Source: Armatimonadota bacterium
GTDB taxonomy: Bacteria > Armatimonadota > DTGP01 > JAKQQT01
NCBI GenBank assembly: GCA_036504095.1
Contig: DASXVS010000050.1
Coordinates: forward strand, 17,082 to 81,081
Direction: 5' to 3'
DNA: 64,000 nt
Below, piece by piece: positions 9,741 through 17,688 of this stretch; position 1 is the stretch's first letter; each line of letters opens with the position of its first letter. Below the pieces are notes generated by a model. The model worked only from the letters and a program-made list of their open reading frames with translations. It was not told where the DNA came from and did not search any database. The position numbers and the translations under genes were made by a program.

Positions 9741-10865
9741 TTACTCTTCCGCCAGCGCTGGATCCGGAATCTGCCAATCGTTGTGGTTGCCCTCCAATTG
9801 ACGCCGGAAATGGTGGGTCAGTATCCTGACGTCCCGATCAGTGTTCTGAAGTTCATTCCACAGACGTTCTTCTCCGGCAGCGAACCGCCATCGTCCGGAA
9901 GTCCACGCACAGTGAGGTCTCAAGCCGTCCAGCGCCTGGGCGACAAACGGAGGATTCCATGCGGTGTCGAGGCGGCGCTTGGCGTGTAGGTGATCCATCA
10001 CATAGCCGAGGGCGACGATTCCGACCCCGTGGGTGAGGCGACTGCTCTTAGGCGGCAGGTCCCACGCCTCAGGGAAGGCCAAACGCACGCCTTCCCAAAA
10101 CACAGACACCAGTTCAACCATGCAGTCCATCGTGGCGTCTCTCGGCAGGTGATTGTCTTGAAGCGCAAACAACGCACCGTCGCTCAGGCTGTTGAAGACC
10201 ATTCGGCGGACAGAGTTGTCTTTGATGATGCCTACGGCACACGTTGGCGTCTTGATTCGCTGGTACAGCGGCGAGGACGGATCACGGTTCAGTCGAGCTG
10301 TCAGAGTGGCCGCAATGTGCTGTTTTGCTAAGGCAGAGGGAAGGTGTCCATCGACTTCAGGAAGCAGTTCGTAGATGAGTCCTGATGGCAGAGGCTTGGT
10401 ACGGTTTACGAGCACAAATTGCTTTCGTTGGTCCGCCACATCTGGGGAATGGAAAGCAGTCACGAAGACAGGGAAATCGCCGTGTGCGCAACTCGCTATG
10501 GCCGCCAGTCGTTGCTGACCGTCGACAACGAATCCACAGGGCACTTGCCCGTCCCCCGTTTCCGGAATATCGAGAATACCTCCACGTGAGACGCTGCCAT
10601 TCACGTGTTCGGGTGTGAAGGCCTCGCGCCCATCAAGGGCGACGATGATCGTATTGGGCAGCACGGCGTTCACATCGTCAAGGTACTTTCTAATTTCTGC
10701 AATGTGCGTCACGACTTCCGGTCGCTGGTAGCCAATCAATTCTTCGGTGGTGCCTCGTCCCACGCGCGAGATATCCGCAACGCGCAGGATCTCCTCGGCC
10801 GTCGCCGCGAATGCATACACTTCGCGTCCGGATGGTTGTGATATTCGCAGGGCGTCAAACCGCAT
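9741..10865 (-). CDS. dpdB: DpdB, DGQHR-domain (DndB/ParB-like) protein
   Basis: This 374-residue protein has the motif DGQQR at residues 115-119 within GFVVDGQQRLAAI, matching the DGQHR signature shared by DndB and DpdB. A second conserved patch, FVLVNRTKPLPSGLIYELLP, follows at about 149-168. DpdB is required together with DpdA for 7-deazaguanine insertion into DNA in the Salmonella Montevideo cluster, and is thought to hydrolyse ATP. It overlaps the end of dpdA by 11 nt, so the two are translationally linked. It is the last gene before the 793-bp gap. Confidence 0.9.
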   Translation of the reverse strand: MRFDALRISQPSGREVYAFAATAEEILRVADISRVGRGTTEELIGYQRPEVVTHIAEIRKYLDDVNAVLPNTIIVALDGREAFTPEHVNGSVSRGGILDIPETGDGQVPCGFVVDGQQRLAAIASCAHGDFPVFVTAFHSPDVADQRKQFVLVNRTKPLPSGLIYELLPEVDGHLPSALAKQHIAATLTARLNRDPSSPLYQRIKTPTCAVGIIKDNSVRRMVFNSLSDGALFALQDNHLPRDATMDCMVELVSVFWEGVRLAFPEAWDLPPKSSRLTHGVGIVALGYVMDHLHAKRRLDTAWNPPFVAQALDGLRPHCAWTSGRWRFAAGEERLWNELQNTDRDVRILTHHFRRQLEGNHNDWQIPDPALAEE

Positions 10866-12108
10866 TGATTGGTTCCTTCTGACTGTTTCGTAAATGTTGG
10901 AGTTGCCGATGGAACTCCCAAAGATTATGGAATCCGCGCCGGCGGTTGCGGTTTGAGCCGCGGAATATAATCACCTCGACTCCGCATTCACTACACACGC
11001 GACAAGGACACTTCTCCCAAGGTCGGTCCTCCAATGTATGCCGATATGCATCTATATGCACCCGCGAGTTGAACTCCTGACCATATTCCACAAGAGGTTC
11101 GAGTGTCTTCTCGATAGAGAGAGTTCGTGCAGCATAGCTTCGCAGACCGCGTAGGGAGGCTTCCTCAAGGTCACGGAGACGACGCGACTGTTTGCGCCCC
11201 TCGAGAATCTGTCCCTTAAATAGTCGACTTTCGTCAGCGTGAGGTATTCGGATAGCGGTGTACCAGTCGTTAGGAGCGAGGTAGTTCCTCGTATGGTCCT
11301 TAAAGGCGCGGAGCAACGGAGACGTGCTGTCCAAGCTTTCAATGTTGTACTGAGTGAAGTGCTGTATGTCGTTGGCCTTCGTAAATCCAAATAGATGCAA
11401 GCGAACACTCGGCTCTACCTCCCGTACGGCCTCCAGCACATGGTGAATCTGGTTCACCCTGAGAGGTACAAGACCGCCAATCGCGACGTAATCGAAGCCG
11501 ATGTCAACAAGCCTTGAGACTGCAAGCGCATACGATTTGGGGCTCCAGCCTTGCGCGACCCCTATTGGTTGGAATGGGACCTGCTGAACCTGACATGCAG
11601 CGTGAAATTCGCGTGCGAGCCTAAGGGTAAGGTCATAACGGCGCCTCCATTCGCCAGGTACGAGGTCTTCGAACAGGGCGGGGCCATCCAAGCTTTCATC
11701 ATAGTGGAGGATGACGTGATCAATCGACACGGCGTGCGTGAAACCGCACTCGACGTAGTACTCGATCATGTCCGGGACAGTGTAAATCGGTTCCAGTTCG
11801 TTCACATATGAAAATGCTCCGCAGTCACCCATGATGGCGCCGTTGCATTTGTCCAAGTCGTAACGCAAGAACGCGCGGGCGCCTTCCCGCCGAAACCGCA
11901 TACTCTGCGCCGTCGAGTACTTTCCCTGCCATCGATGATCACCCACCGTTGCCCGAGACACTAGAATGCCATCGTAAGGCGGCGGGGTGAAATACTCGTG
12001 CGCGTAAACATCGTGCCGTTGGACCTGGCGGTCCGGGCTGTGTTCCTCACGCTCAAAATCGAACCCCGGATCAATGTAGTCAAGGCTGTCGGCGAAGAAG
12101 AACTTCAT
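10855..12108 (-). CDS. dpdA: DpdA, TGT-like DNA-guanine transglycosylase
   Basis: DpdA exchanges guanine in DNA for a preQ0-type 7-deazaguanine base; it is a paralogue of tRNA-guanine transglycosylase. The 417-residue protein has GDCGAF with Asp95, equivalent to the DSGGF loop of TGT, and a second acidic site in SLDSTSP (Asp260), the candidate nucleophile. The TGT zinc site is visible as CPCRVCSECG (Cys367, 369, 372, 375) with His394 downstream. It starts 5 nt after the stop of the upstream gene and overlaps dpdB by 11 nt. These motifs and the neighbours make the call firm. No preQ0 synthesis gene (folE, queD, queE, queC) is in the window. Confidence 0.92.
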   Translation of the reverse strand: MKFFFADSLDYIDPGFDFEREEHSPDRQVQRHDVYAHEYFTPPPYDGILVSRATVGDHRWQGKYSTAQSMRFRREGARAFLRYDLDKCNGAIMGDCGAFSYVNELEPIYTVPDMIEYYVECGFTHAVSIDHVILHYDESLDGPALFEDLVPGEWRRRYDLTLRLAREFHAACQVQQVPFQPIGVAQGWSPKSYALAVSRLVDIGFDYVAIGGLVPLRVNQIHHVLEAVREVEPSVRLHLFGFTKANDIQHFTQYNIESLDSTSPLLRAFKDHTRNYLAPNDWYTAIRIPHADESRLFKGQILEGRKQSRRLRDLEEASLRGLRSYAARTLSIEKTLEPLVEYGQEFNSRVHIDAYRHTLEDRPWEKCPCRVCSECGVEVIIFRGSNRNRRRGFHNLWEFHRQLQHLRNSQKEPINAV

Positions 12109-12112
12109 TTTG

Positions 12113-13066
12113 TCACATTACCACGCCTTCAGTGATTGTCGGTCGTACACGGTTTACCTGCTCAGTGAAACGGGATTGCTCGCACTGCAAGCCGGAATCG
12201 CGAAATTCGCGGAGGAGGCGAGAAGCGGAAGCACCAGGGTCTACCATCAACCGCTCCTTGATAAACGACTCGATTTCCTCGGGTATCGGTTTTCTCCGCA
12301 TGAGCCGCGGACTCTCGGATGGCTGGGTGGACAGGCTATCCCGTAGGGCTGTCTCCAGTTCGTCACGCTGCCATCTCCCCTTCTGCTTGATTGTCCGGAT
12401 AACCCATAGCGCAACGCGTTGGTTAATCGTCGCGCGTGGTCCGGGATCAACTCGCTCATAGGTAATGGGTACTGGAAGAAGGCAAGCCCTCAAGGGCCCC
12501 TCTACTGTTGATGGTCGTATGCCAACCGAGACCACCACCAATTGTTGCGGGCCACACATTCCTGCCAACTCAGATATATCATCCCGAATCGCTCCGATGT
12601 AGTCGCTACCGCAAACTATGAGACAGAGGTCGGCGCTTTGGAGTCTCGACAATGGGGCGGCTTCTCCGGACCGAGTCGCGTTAATCGCTTTCCACCATCT
12701 CCGATGCCGCTCGCCCATTGTACCAGAATCTGTGAGACGATTGCCCACGCGGTCCAATCCAGGGGCGAAGGTGGCTGAATAGCCAGGCAGGGCCTCTTCT
12801 GATGATACCAGTCCGAATCCTGCGGAAATGACCGAGAAACGGACCTCGCCAAATTCCGCGGCCAGTTCTCTGGACTTGATGCTGAGATTCCACGCGCCAC
12901 CCGCGTATAAAGCGCTCGGCGTCGCTCGCACGTCCCCGGATCGACATCGCTCCAGCCATTCGGCTGCGACTGCCAGGCTGTCACCACGACGAAGCCGATG
13001 AAACTCCAGACTATCGGTGCTCAAACGCTTTGAACTGGTGCAACTGGCTACAAGATTGATGTTCAC
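12113..13066 (-). CDS. YaaA/DUF6884-like protein, first gene of the dpd operon (possible dpdC)
   Basis: The 317-residue product starts at a GTG with VASCTSSKR, followed by LYAGGAW, VISAGFGLVSSEEALPGY and a further conserved-looking ICGSDY near residue 150. This arrangement of Cys-Lys/Arg start, LYxG and SAxxGLV resembles DUF6884/YaaA-fold proteins. The last 90 residues look like a separate helical domain. It is 4 nt upstream of dpdA and so almost certainly co-transcribed with it. In the Salmonella cluster DpdC converts the inserted dPreQ0 to the amide form; position makes this a candidate for that role, but I cannot prove homology by eye. Confidence 0.6.
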   Translation of the reverse strand: MNINLVASCTSSKRLSTDSLEFHRLRRGDSLAVAAEWLERCRSGDVRATPSALYAGGAWNLSIKSRELAAEFGEVRFSVISAGFGLVSSEEALPGYSATFAPGLDRVGNRLTDSGTMGERHRRWWKAINATRSGEAAPLSRLQSADLCLIVCGSDYIGAIRDDISELAGMCGPQQLVVVSVGIRPSTVEGPLRACLLPVPITYERVDPGPRATINQRVALWVIRTIKQKGRWQRDELETALRDSLSTQPSESPRLMRRKPIPEEIESFIKERLMVDPGASASRLLREFRDSGLQCEQSRFTEQVNRVRPTITEGVVM

Positions 13067-13071
13067 AGCTT

Positions 13072-13127
13072 CATACTAGTACATCGGCACGGATGTAAAC
13101 CATACGTTAACCATACTTATTTCATAC
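13072..13127. promoter_or_regulatory. 11-bp-phased CATAC repeats upstream of the dpd operon
   Basis: CATAC occurs at 13101, 13112 and 13123, exactly 11 bp apart, with a fourth copy at 13072. On the minus strand these read GTATG and lie in the 60-bp interval between the HTH gene and the first dpd gene. Direct repeats spaced by about one helical turn are typical of an operator bound by a small HTH protein. The neighbouring HTH product is the obvious candidate. This is inferred from spacing alone. Confidence 0.45.
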
Positions 13128-13363
13128 TAATACCCTCGGTCGTCTGAATCGATAGTTCGCCCATTCAGCACATATGACGGATCAACTCCGAGGGCACTGC
13201 CCAGAGCTCGAAGCGTCCCGTTTCGAGGTCGCTGCGTTGAGCCTCTTTCGATGTCTTTGATCGTCGGTAGCGGAACTCCGGACTTAACAGATAAGTCCAT
13301 TTGGGTCCAGAGTTTCGAGTCACGCAAAACTTTCAGTCTCTTTGCTAGGGTCTCTTGAAGCAT
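13127..13363 (-). CDS. XRE-family HTH transcriptional regulator
   Basis: This 78-residue protein is a single Cro/C1-type helix-turn-helix domain. Residues 5-60 include LAKRLKVLRDS, the recognition segment SGVPLPTIKDIERG, and LRALGSALGVDPSYVL. It has no extra sensor domain. It lies 60 bp upstream of the dpd operon on the same strand and is separated from it by phased CATAC repeats, so it is a plausible dose regulator of the operon, as C proteins are for restriction-modification systems. The link is inferred from position; alternatives are control of island excision or an orphan antitoxin. Confidence 0.85.
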   Translation of the reverse strand: MLQETLAKRLKVLRDSKLWTQMDLSVKSGVPLPTIKDIERGSTQRPRNGTLRALGSALGVDPSYVLNGRTIDSDDRGY

Positions 13364-13387
13364 GCTTACTACACTGTTGGCGACTTG

Positions 13388-13403
13388 ACGGTATATAAAC
13401 GGT
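13388..13403. promoter_or_regulatory. ACGGT direct repeats upstream of the HTH gene
   Basis: Two copies of ACGGT start 11 bp apart (13388 and 13399) around an AT-rich core TATATAA, 25-40 bp upstream of the HTH start codon at 13363. The stretch could be the promoter and an operator for that gene. The same 11-bp phasing as the CATAC repeats is suggestive, but the sequence differs. Confidence 0.3.
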
Positions 13404-13647
13404 CACCACACCTATTATGTAGAATCCAGCGAGTCCAACGCGTTCGCGAGCGACTTTCAGGCATTTCTTCCGATGTGGGCTCACGCGAGCATCGCGGCGG
13501 TGCGCACTGGAATCAGTGAATTCGTCGAGGTTCAGTGCGGTGAGAACGGCCGCCCAACCACATCGAGTTGCACGTGTTTCTCAGACCCAACCGTACAGAA
13601 CATCGATGGGTGTCGATGTTCACCGGACGCTTGTCTTGGTTGATAAA

Positions 13648-13671
13648 GCAACGTTGTTTCTGTAAATTGGG
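13648..13671. repeat. IS256 left inverted repeat
   Basis: This 24-bp end is the reverse complement of 14941-14964 with two mismatches near its outer end. The core TGTTTCTGTAAATTGGG is identical in both. Confidence 0.8.
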
Positions 13672-13694
13672 TGGGTGTATTTCCGGATTTCCTA

Positions 13695-14861
13695 TTAGTG
13701 TGAGTTGAAGTTGACGTAGCGTTTGTCGGTTTCCCAGTCGTCGGAGATCTCCATCAGGGTGGCACTGACCAGGCGGAGCAGAGACTCCTCGTTCGGGAAG
13801 AGCCGTGCCACGCGTGTGCGCCGGCGTATCTCCTGGTTCAGCCTTTCCAGGCCATTGGTGGTCCTGAGGATCTTGCGGTGGCCTTCCGGGAAATCGAACA
13901 CCGTGAGCCCCTCCGGCAGATTTTCCTCCAGCCAGGCCGCAAGCTTCGGCGCCGCCTTCTGGTACTTCGCCACCGTAGTTTTCAGCCGCAGGTCGGCTTC
14001 CTGCCGATTTCCGGCGTTGAAGACCAGGCGGATATCGCTTGCCACCTCTGTCTTCATCTCCTGCTTAGGCACATACGCCTGAGCGTTCTTTTGCAGGTGG
14101 AATTGGCATCTCTGCCACGGCAAGCCGCCCAACACGGCCGTTCTGGCCACCTTCAGGCCCGCGTGATCGTCGCTGATCACCAGCTGCACACCACAGAGCC
14201 CACGTTCCGCCAAGGACAGCAGGAAATCCCGCCAATGCACTTCGTGCTCACTCAGGGATACCGAAACACCCAGTACCTGCCGGTGTCCCTCGACATCCAC
14301 GCCCACCGCCACCAGAACCGCGGCGTCCTGTACGCTGCCGTTTCTGCGCACTTTCTCATAACGGGCGTCCAGAAACAGGTACACACACGTTCCCAGTGGA
14401 CGGCTCCGCCACGCGGACAGCGTGGAATCCAGCTCCGCCGCAGCGCGGCTTACCTGGGTGCTGGTAACCTCGACCCCGCACAACTCCTCGGTGATCCTGG
14501 CCACCTTACGCGTGGAAACACCCTGAACGTACATCTCCGCCAGCGCAAGCTTCAAAGCGCGCTCCGAGCGAAGCCCTTTCTCCAGAGCCTGCGGGTAGAA
14601 ACCGCCTTCCCGCACTTGCGGTATCGCGAAAGTCACTTCCCCCACGCGGGTCTGAACCGTCTTCGGCTTGTAGCCATTCGCATGGCCTACACGCCCTGCG
14701 TGACGCTCGTACAAACCCGCGTTCATATGCCGCTCGCGCTCGGCCTGCATCGCCGCGTTCACAACCACACGGATCGCGTCACCGATGCCGTCCAATCCTT
14801 GTTCACAAATCTGTTCCAGAAACCCCTCTGGCAGGCTAGAATCTTCTCGGTAGGCCACGGG
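13695..14861 (-). CDS. IS256-family (Mutator-type) transposase
   Basis: The product catalyses cut-and-paste or copy-out transposition with an RNase H-like DDE core. Visible features are YLFLDARYEKVR with the first Asp, VISDDHAGL with the second Asp, WQRCQFHLQKN (the Mutator signature C-x2-H) and the closing ERLNQEIRRRTR with the Glu. I chose the GTG at 14861 because AAAGGAGAG precedes it at ideal spacing, giving 388 residues, the usual IS256 length. An upstream GTG at 14915 would add 18 residues. The frame is intact, so the transposase may still be active. Confidence 0.92.
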   Translation of the reverse strand, partial: PVAYREDSSLPEGFLEQICEQGLDGIGDAIRVVVNAAMQAERERHMNAGLYERHAGRVGHANGYKPKTVQTRVGEVTFAIPQVREGGFYPQALEKGLRSERALKLALAEMYVQGVSTRKVARITEELCGVEVTSTQVSRAAAELDSTLSAWRSRPLGTCVYLFLDARYEKVRRNGSVQDAAVLVAVGVDVEGHRQVLGVSVSLSEHEVHWRDFLLSLAERGLCGVQLVISDDHAGLKVARTAVLGGLPWQRCQFHLQKNAQAYVPKQEMKTEVASDIRLVFNAGNRQEADLRLKTTVAKYQKAAPKLAAWLEENLPEGLTVFDFPEGHRKILRTTNGLERLNQEIRRRTRVARLFPNEESLLRLVSATLMEISDDWETDKRYVNFNSH

Positions 14862-14940
14862 TGTCTCTCCTTTCTCTGGTTTCATCAACCGAAAGGTAAC
14901 ACCCGGGCCTGCCACCCCGTGCTAGCAGGCAGACCGCAAT

Positions 14941-14964
14941 CCCAATTTACAGAAACACTGTTGC
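14941..14964. repeat. IS256 right inverted repeat
   Basis: This is the inverted partner of 13648-13671 and lies just upstream of the transposase gene. Confidence 0.8.
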
Positions 14965-14992
14965 ACTACTTCTTGGTTTGTTTGCAGCAAGC

Positions 14993-15289
14993 CTACTCGA
15001 TAAACACCGACATCAATGTCTGCGATATTGGAAGTGCCTTGAACGATCGGTATGGCAGTGCTGGCGGCTCGTAAGGATGGTACCTGGATGGAATCATCGA
15101 AACAGATGGGCTGAGGTTTTCGGGATGGGTTGGCATTGCGGCAACGCATACCTTGAACAATCTGGACCCGGCGATGTTCCGCATGTCCGGCGTGCCGGAG
15201 CGGTCCAGACCCGTGTAATACTCCACCTCTGATCTCTCAACTGTCCTGATTGGCATCGCGTTGGTCCTGGGTGTCCGCTTCGGCCTCAC
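14993..15289 (-). CDS. Doubtful 98-residue open reading frame
   Basis: The frame begins at a GTG that overlaps the stop of the replication-relaxation gene (GTGA). The protein is not recognised, is rich in Pro, Ser and Arg, and shows no domain, signal peptide or membrane segment. No Shine-Dalgarno is seen. The 320 bp between the IS and 15286 holds nothing else I can name. The overlap with the upstream stop is the only argument for it being real. Confidence 0.2.
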   Translation of the reverse strand: MRPKRTPRTNAMPIRTVERSEVEYYTGLDRSGTPDMRNIAGSRLFKVCVAAMPTHPENLSPSVSMIPSRYHPYEPPALPYRSFKALPISQTLMSVFIE

Positions 15290-16140
15290 GGGAGTAGGGC
15301 AGAAGGTTGTTCACCAACCGTCATCCACACATGGGCGAGCGGACCGTCTGCCGCCACGGCAGAGAGCGTTGTGGCAAGAAACGGGACGCCGCTGCCCTTG
15401 ACAACCTGGAGCAGGTGGCGAAGCCTGCCCTCCCCGGTCGTCACGATCAGCACCCTGAACGACGCCGCTCCGTATAACTCGAGGAACAATCCGCCGTCGA
15501 GGTACCGTTCGTAGCCTGTCGCCTTGCTCCCGAACTGCCGCGCGCTTGTATGGCCAAGATCGATCTCCAGGAAGAACGGGAATGACTGTCCGTTGGCTTC
15601 CCGCTGCAACGAGATGTAGGCATCCGGCTTGAACACTTCGCGCCGCCACGCGCCGCCGCCGACCCGGACATCGTACTCGTGCCGGCATAGGACCTCCGGC
15701 AGCCAACGGCCAATTCGCACTTGGGACTGTGCGGCCACAGATCGGCGGGCGGCCAAGTAGAAGTCGACAATACCTAGGGTGTGCTCCCAGAAGGTCGGCG
15801 TCGGGCTCTTGCGCGTTAGCTCACGTACTGAGCCTTCCTCCCACTGCAAGCGACGCGCTACGATCGGCACGGCTGCCGCGGCAATGCTATAGATGGCCTG
15901 CCCGACGTACGCCGCTCCCGGTGGATAGGACCGACGCAGGTACCCGTGATCGAACAGGAGGCGCAACCGCGTGCTGCAGCGGGTGAGCGAGCCGAAGTAC
16001 AGCTCCTGGATCTGGTCACGCCGCATGGCGCGGTGGACGAAGAGATCCGCCAGCAGCGTTTCGTCGCGCTCCGTGAGGACAAGTCCCGCCCGTGCTTGGC
16101 GCCAGAAACGGCTACGCGGCAAAGCGTGGTCTTCGGGCAT
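15286..16140 (-). CDS. Replication-relaxation family protein
   Basis: The sequence resembles the replication-relaxation family of plasmids and integrative elements. It has an N-terminal winged-helix part (TERDETLLADLFVHRAM, RDQIQELYFGS, RLRLLFDHGYLRR) and a C-terminal nuclease-like fold with FKPDAYISL and FFLEIDLGHTS (acidic residues plus His). Family members are linked to plasmid replication or transfer; the biochemical role is not settled. I chose the ATG at 16140 (284 residues), preceded by GAGG, because the longer frame to 16275 would overlap the ATPase gene by 164 nt. The actual overlap is 29 nt, so the two genes form an operon. Confidence 0.8.
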   Translation of the reverse strand: MPEDHALPRSRFWRQARAGLVLTERDETLLADLFVHRAMRRDQIQELYFGSLTRCSTRLRLLFDHGYLRRSYPPGAAYVGQAIYSIAAAAVPIVARRLQWEEGSVRELTRKSPTPTFWEHTLGIVDFYLAARRSVAAQSQVRIGRWLPEVLCRHEYDVRVGGGAWRREVFKPDAYISLQREANGQSFPFFLEIDLGHTSARQFGSKATGYERYLDGGLFLELYGAASFRVLIVTTGEGRLRHLLQVVKGSGVPFLATTLSAVAADGPLAHVWMTVGEQPSALLP

Positions 16141-17596
16141 CACGAACCTCGTACGCGGCCGTTCGGCCGCGGGTCGGACTGGCCGCCAATCCGGCGATGA
16201 AGGCGGATCGGCGGGCCAGCTCAGCTTCCACCTCGGAACTCTTCTGGTCGAGACTCTCGCCGGCGATACGGCCAATTTCCTTGATGGATTCGCTGCTCAC
16301 TGGTGGATCGGGCGAGCGCGGAACTCGGATGCGACAGCTTTGACGACCCCGGCGCACCACGAACGCCTCACCCACGCGCTGCGTCATGAGCGCCGTGCGC
16401 AGGCTCTCGCGGTCGGCATCGGCGACAATTTCGCGGGCCAATTCGCTGGCATCGACGGCGCCGGTCTGGAACAGCAGTTGTGTTCCGACATTGTTGCGAA
16501 CGGCTTGCCGCAGACTGGCTGGCAGTTGCGAGAGGTTCTGGTGCGAGAGTGTGAGGCCGAGGCCAAAGCGCCGGCCCTCCGCGACGATCGCTTCAAACCT
16601 GTCGCTGGCCATGGTTTCGAACTCGTCGATGTAAAGGTAAACGGGACGCCGATCTCCTTCCGACTGGTCAACCCGAGCCATCATCGCCGCTTGCAAGGCT
16701 GAGACGATGAGTCCTCCGGCCAGGTGGGCGGCCTCGTGGAGGCGGTCCACCGCCAACGAAACGAGGAGCATGGCCCCCGGCTCGCCGTTGAAGAAACCAC
16801 CCAGATCGAAGGCCTCACGTGCGCCGAACAGCCGCCGAAGCTGCGGCAGGCACAGCAGTGGGGTGACCTTGTTGAGCACGGGAAGGCGCCATGCCATTTG
16901 CTTCTCAGGGGACAGCGCGTTGTACCGCTCGAAGAATCCGCGCACATACGTATCTGAAACGCCGGCGAGAACGTGTTCACGAAATGCATCGTTGGACAGC
17001 AATGGCTCCAGTTCAAGCAGGGTCCACCCGGTCTCCGCCAAAACCATGAGGGCGTTGCGCAACGTCTCATCCAACTGGACGCCCCAGCTATCGGCCTGTG
17101 CCTTGATCACCGAGAGGACGTGCAGGGCCCGACCGTACGGATCACCCGGCCCGGCGAGCGGGTTGAACGGCAGGACGACACGCTCATCCCGGAGGTCCAG
17201 CATCGCCAGTCGTCCGCGTACTTTCTCTGGCCCAACCGCCGCCAGGCGCCGCAGCACTCGGTCGACGAGGTCGCCTCGCAAGTCGATGACGCAGAAACTG
17301 TGGCCGGCAGCGATGTCTCCTTCCAGTAGCCGGAGCAGGCAGTTCGTCTTGCCGCTGCCAGTAGCACCCATGAGGTAGACGTGTTTGAGCCGTGCCTCGC
17401 CGGTCAACGATACGTATTGTGGTCCAGTCGGCGGCGGACCCTTGGGCAGCACCGGGATTGTTCTCCCCAACCGGATAGATCCGGATTTGGGCAGTTCCCC
17501 ATAGATGAATCGGGCCAGGACTTCGAGGGCGCCAAGCAGGAGGGCAACCACCAGGATGGAGGTAAGTAGAATTGATATGTGCTCTACCGACATCAT
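16112..17596 (-). CDS. TraG/VirD4-type coupling ATPase (TraM-recognition domain)
   Basis: This is a 494-residue membrane-anchored P-loop ATPase. A hydrophobic segment lies at residues 7-25, Walker A GATGSGKT at 77-84 and Walker B VYLYIDEFET at about 316. It ends with a TraG/TraM-recognition-like region (GLGLTLSHQNLSQLP, AVRNNVGTQLLFQTG). Such proteins couple DNA to a type IV secretion channel or act in plasmid partition and transfer. Together with the replication-relaxation protein and the integrase it suggests a mobilisable element. No relaxase or mating-pair genes are in view, so the island would need outside help or has lost them. Confidence 0.82.
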   Translation of the reverse strand: MMSVEHISILLTSILVVALLLGALEVLARFIYGELPKSGSIRLGRTIPVLPKGPPPTGPQYVSLTGEARLKHVYLMGATGSGKTNCLLRLLEGDIAAGHSFCVIDLRGDLVDRVLRRLAAVGPEKVRGRLAMLDLRDERVVLPFNPLAGPGDPYGRALHVLSVIKAQADSWGVQLDETLRNALMVLAETGWTLLELEPLLSNDAFREHVLAGVSDTYVRGFFERYNALSPEKQMAWRLPVLNKVTPLLCLPQLRRLFGAREAFDLGGFFNGEPGAMLLVSLAVDRLHEAAHLAGGLIVSALQAAMMARVDQSEGDRRPVYLYIDEFETMASDRFEAIVAEGRRFGLGLTLSHQNLSQLPASLRQAVRNNVGTQLLFQTGAVDASELAREIVADADRESLRTALMTQRVGEAFVVRRGRQSCRIRVPRSPDPPVSSESIKEIGRIAGESLDQKSSEVEAELARRSAFIAGLAASPTRGRTAAYEVRDARRPRFAA

Positions 17597-17653
17597 CAGG
17601 TTTGAGCCTCCAAGCGTTTCGCCTCGCTCTGAGCGCGGAAAGCGCTGGTAGCA

Positions 17654-17687
17654 CCCCGGATAACCCTATCCGGGGAGTTATCCGGGG
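17654..17687. terminator. Overlapping alternative hairpins after the integrase gene
   Basis: CCCCGGATA (17654-17662) can pair with TATCCGGGG (17667-17675). Alternatively CCCCGGATAAC (17654-17664) can pair with GTTATCCGGGG (17677-17687), so two exclusive stems share one arm. It lies one base past the integrase stop and about 60 bp before the ATPase gene. No T-run follows, so it may act as an attenuator or recombination-related structure rather than a simple terminator. Confidence 0.4.
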
Positions 17688-17688
17688 C

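Larger units (their letters stand above)
13648..14964. mobile_element. IS256-family insertion sequence
   Basis: The element is about 1.3 kb and holds one transposase gene. Its ends are inverted repeats: 13648-13671 and 14941-14964 match at 22 of 24 positions, including a perfect 17-bp core, TGTTTCTGTAAATTGGG. I could not see an 8-9 bp target duplication outside these ends, which suggests an old insertion or a rearranged flank. It sits between the HTH regulator and the conjugation-like genes of the island. Confidence 0.85.

Noticed and set aside
10855..12108. Queuosine-forming tRNA-guanine transglycosylase (tgt).
   Set aside because: The zinc site and overall size fit the DpdA group, the usual TGT specificity loop is different, and the gene lies in an operon with DGQHR and SNF2 genes rather than queA/yajC.
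13648..14964. Target-site duplication of the IS256 element.
   Set aside because: The 8-9 bp outside the two ends (TTGATAAA and ACTACTTC) do not match, so I do not annotate a duplication.
13878..15074. A 398-codon plus-strand frame across the IS256 transposase.
   Set aside because: It is the antisense shadow of the transposase, which shows the family's catalytic motifs, and it runs out of the element without a recognisable domain.
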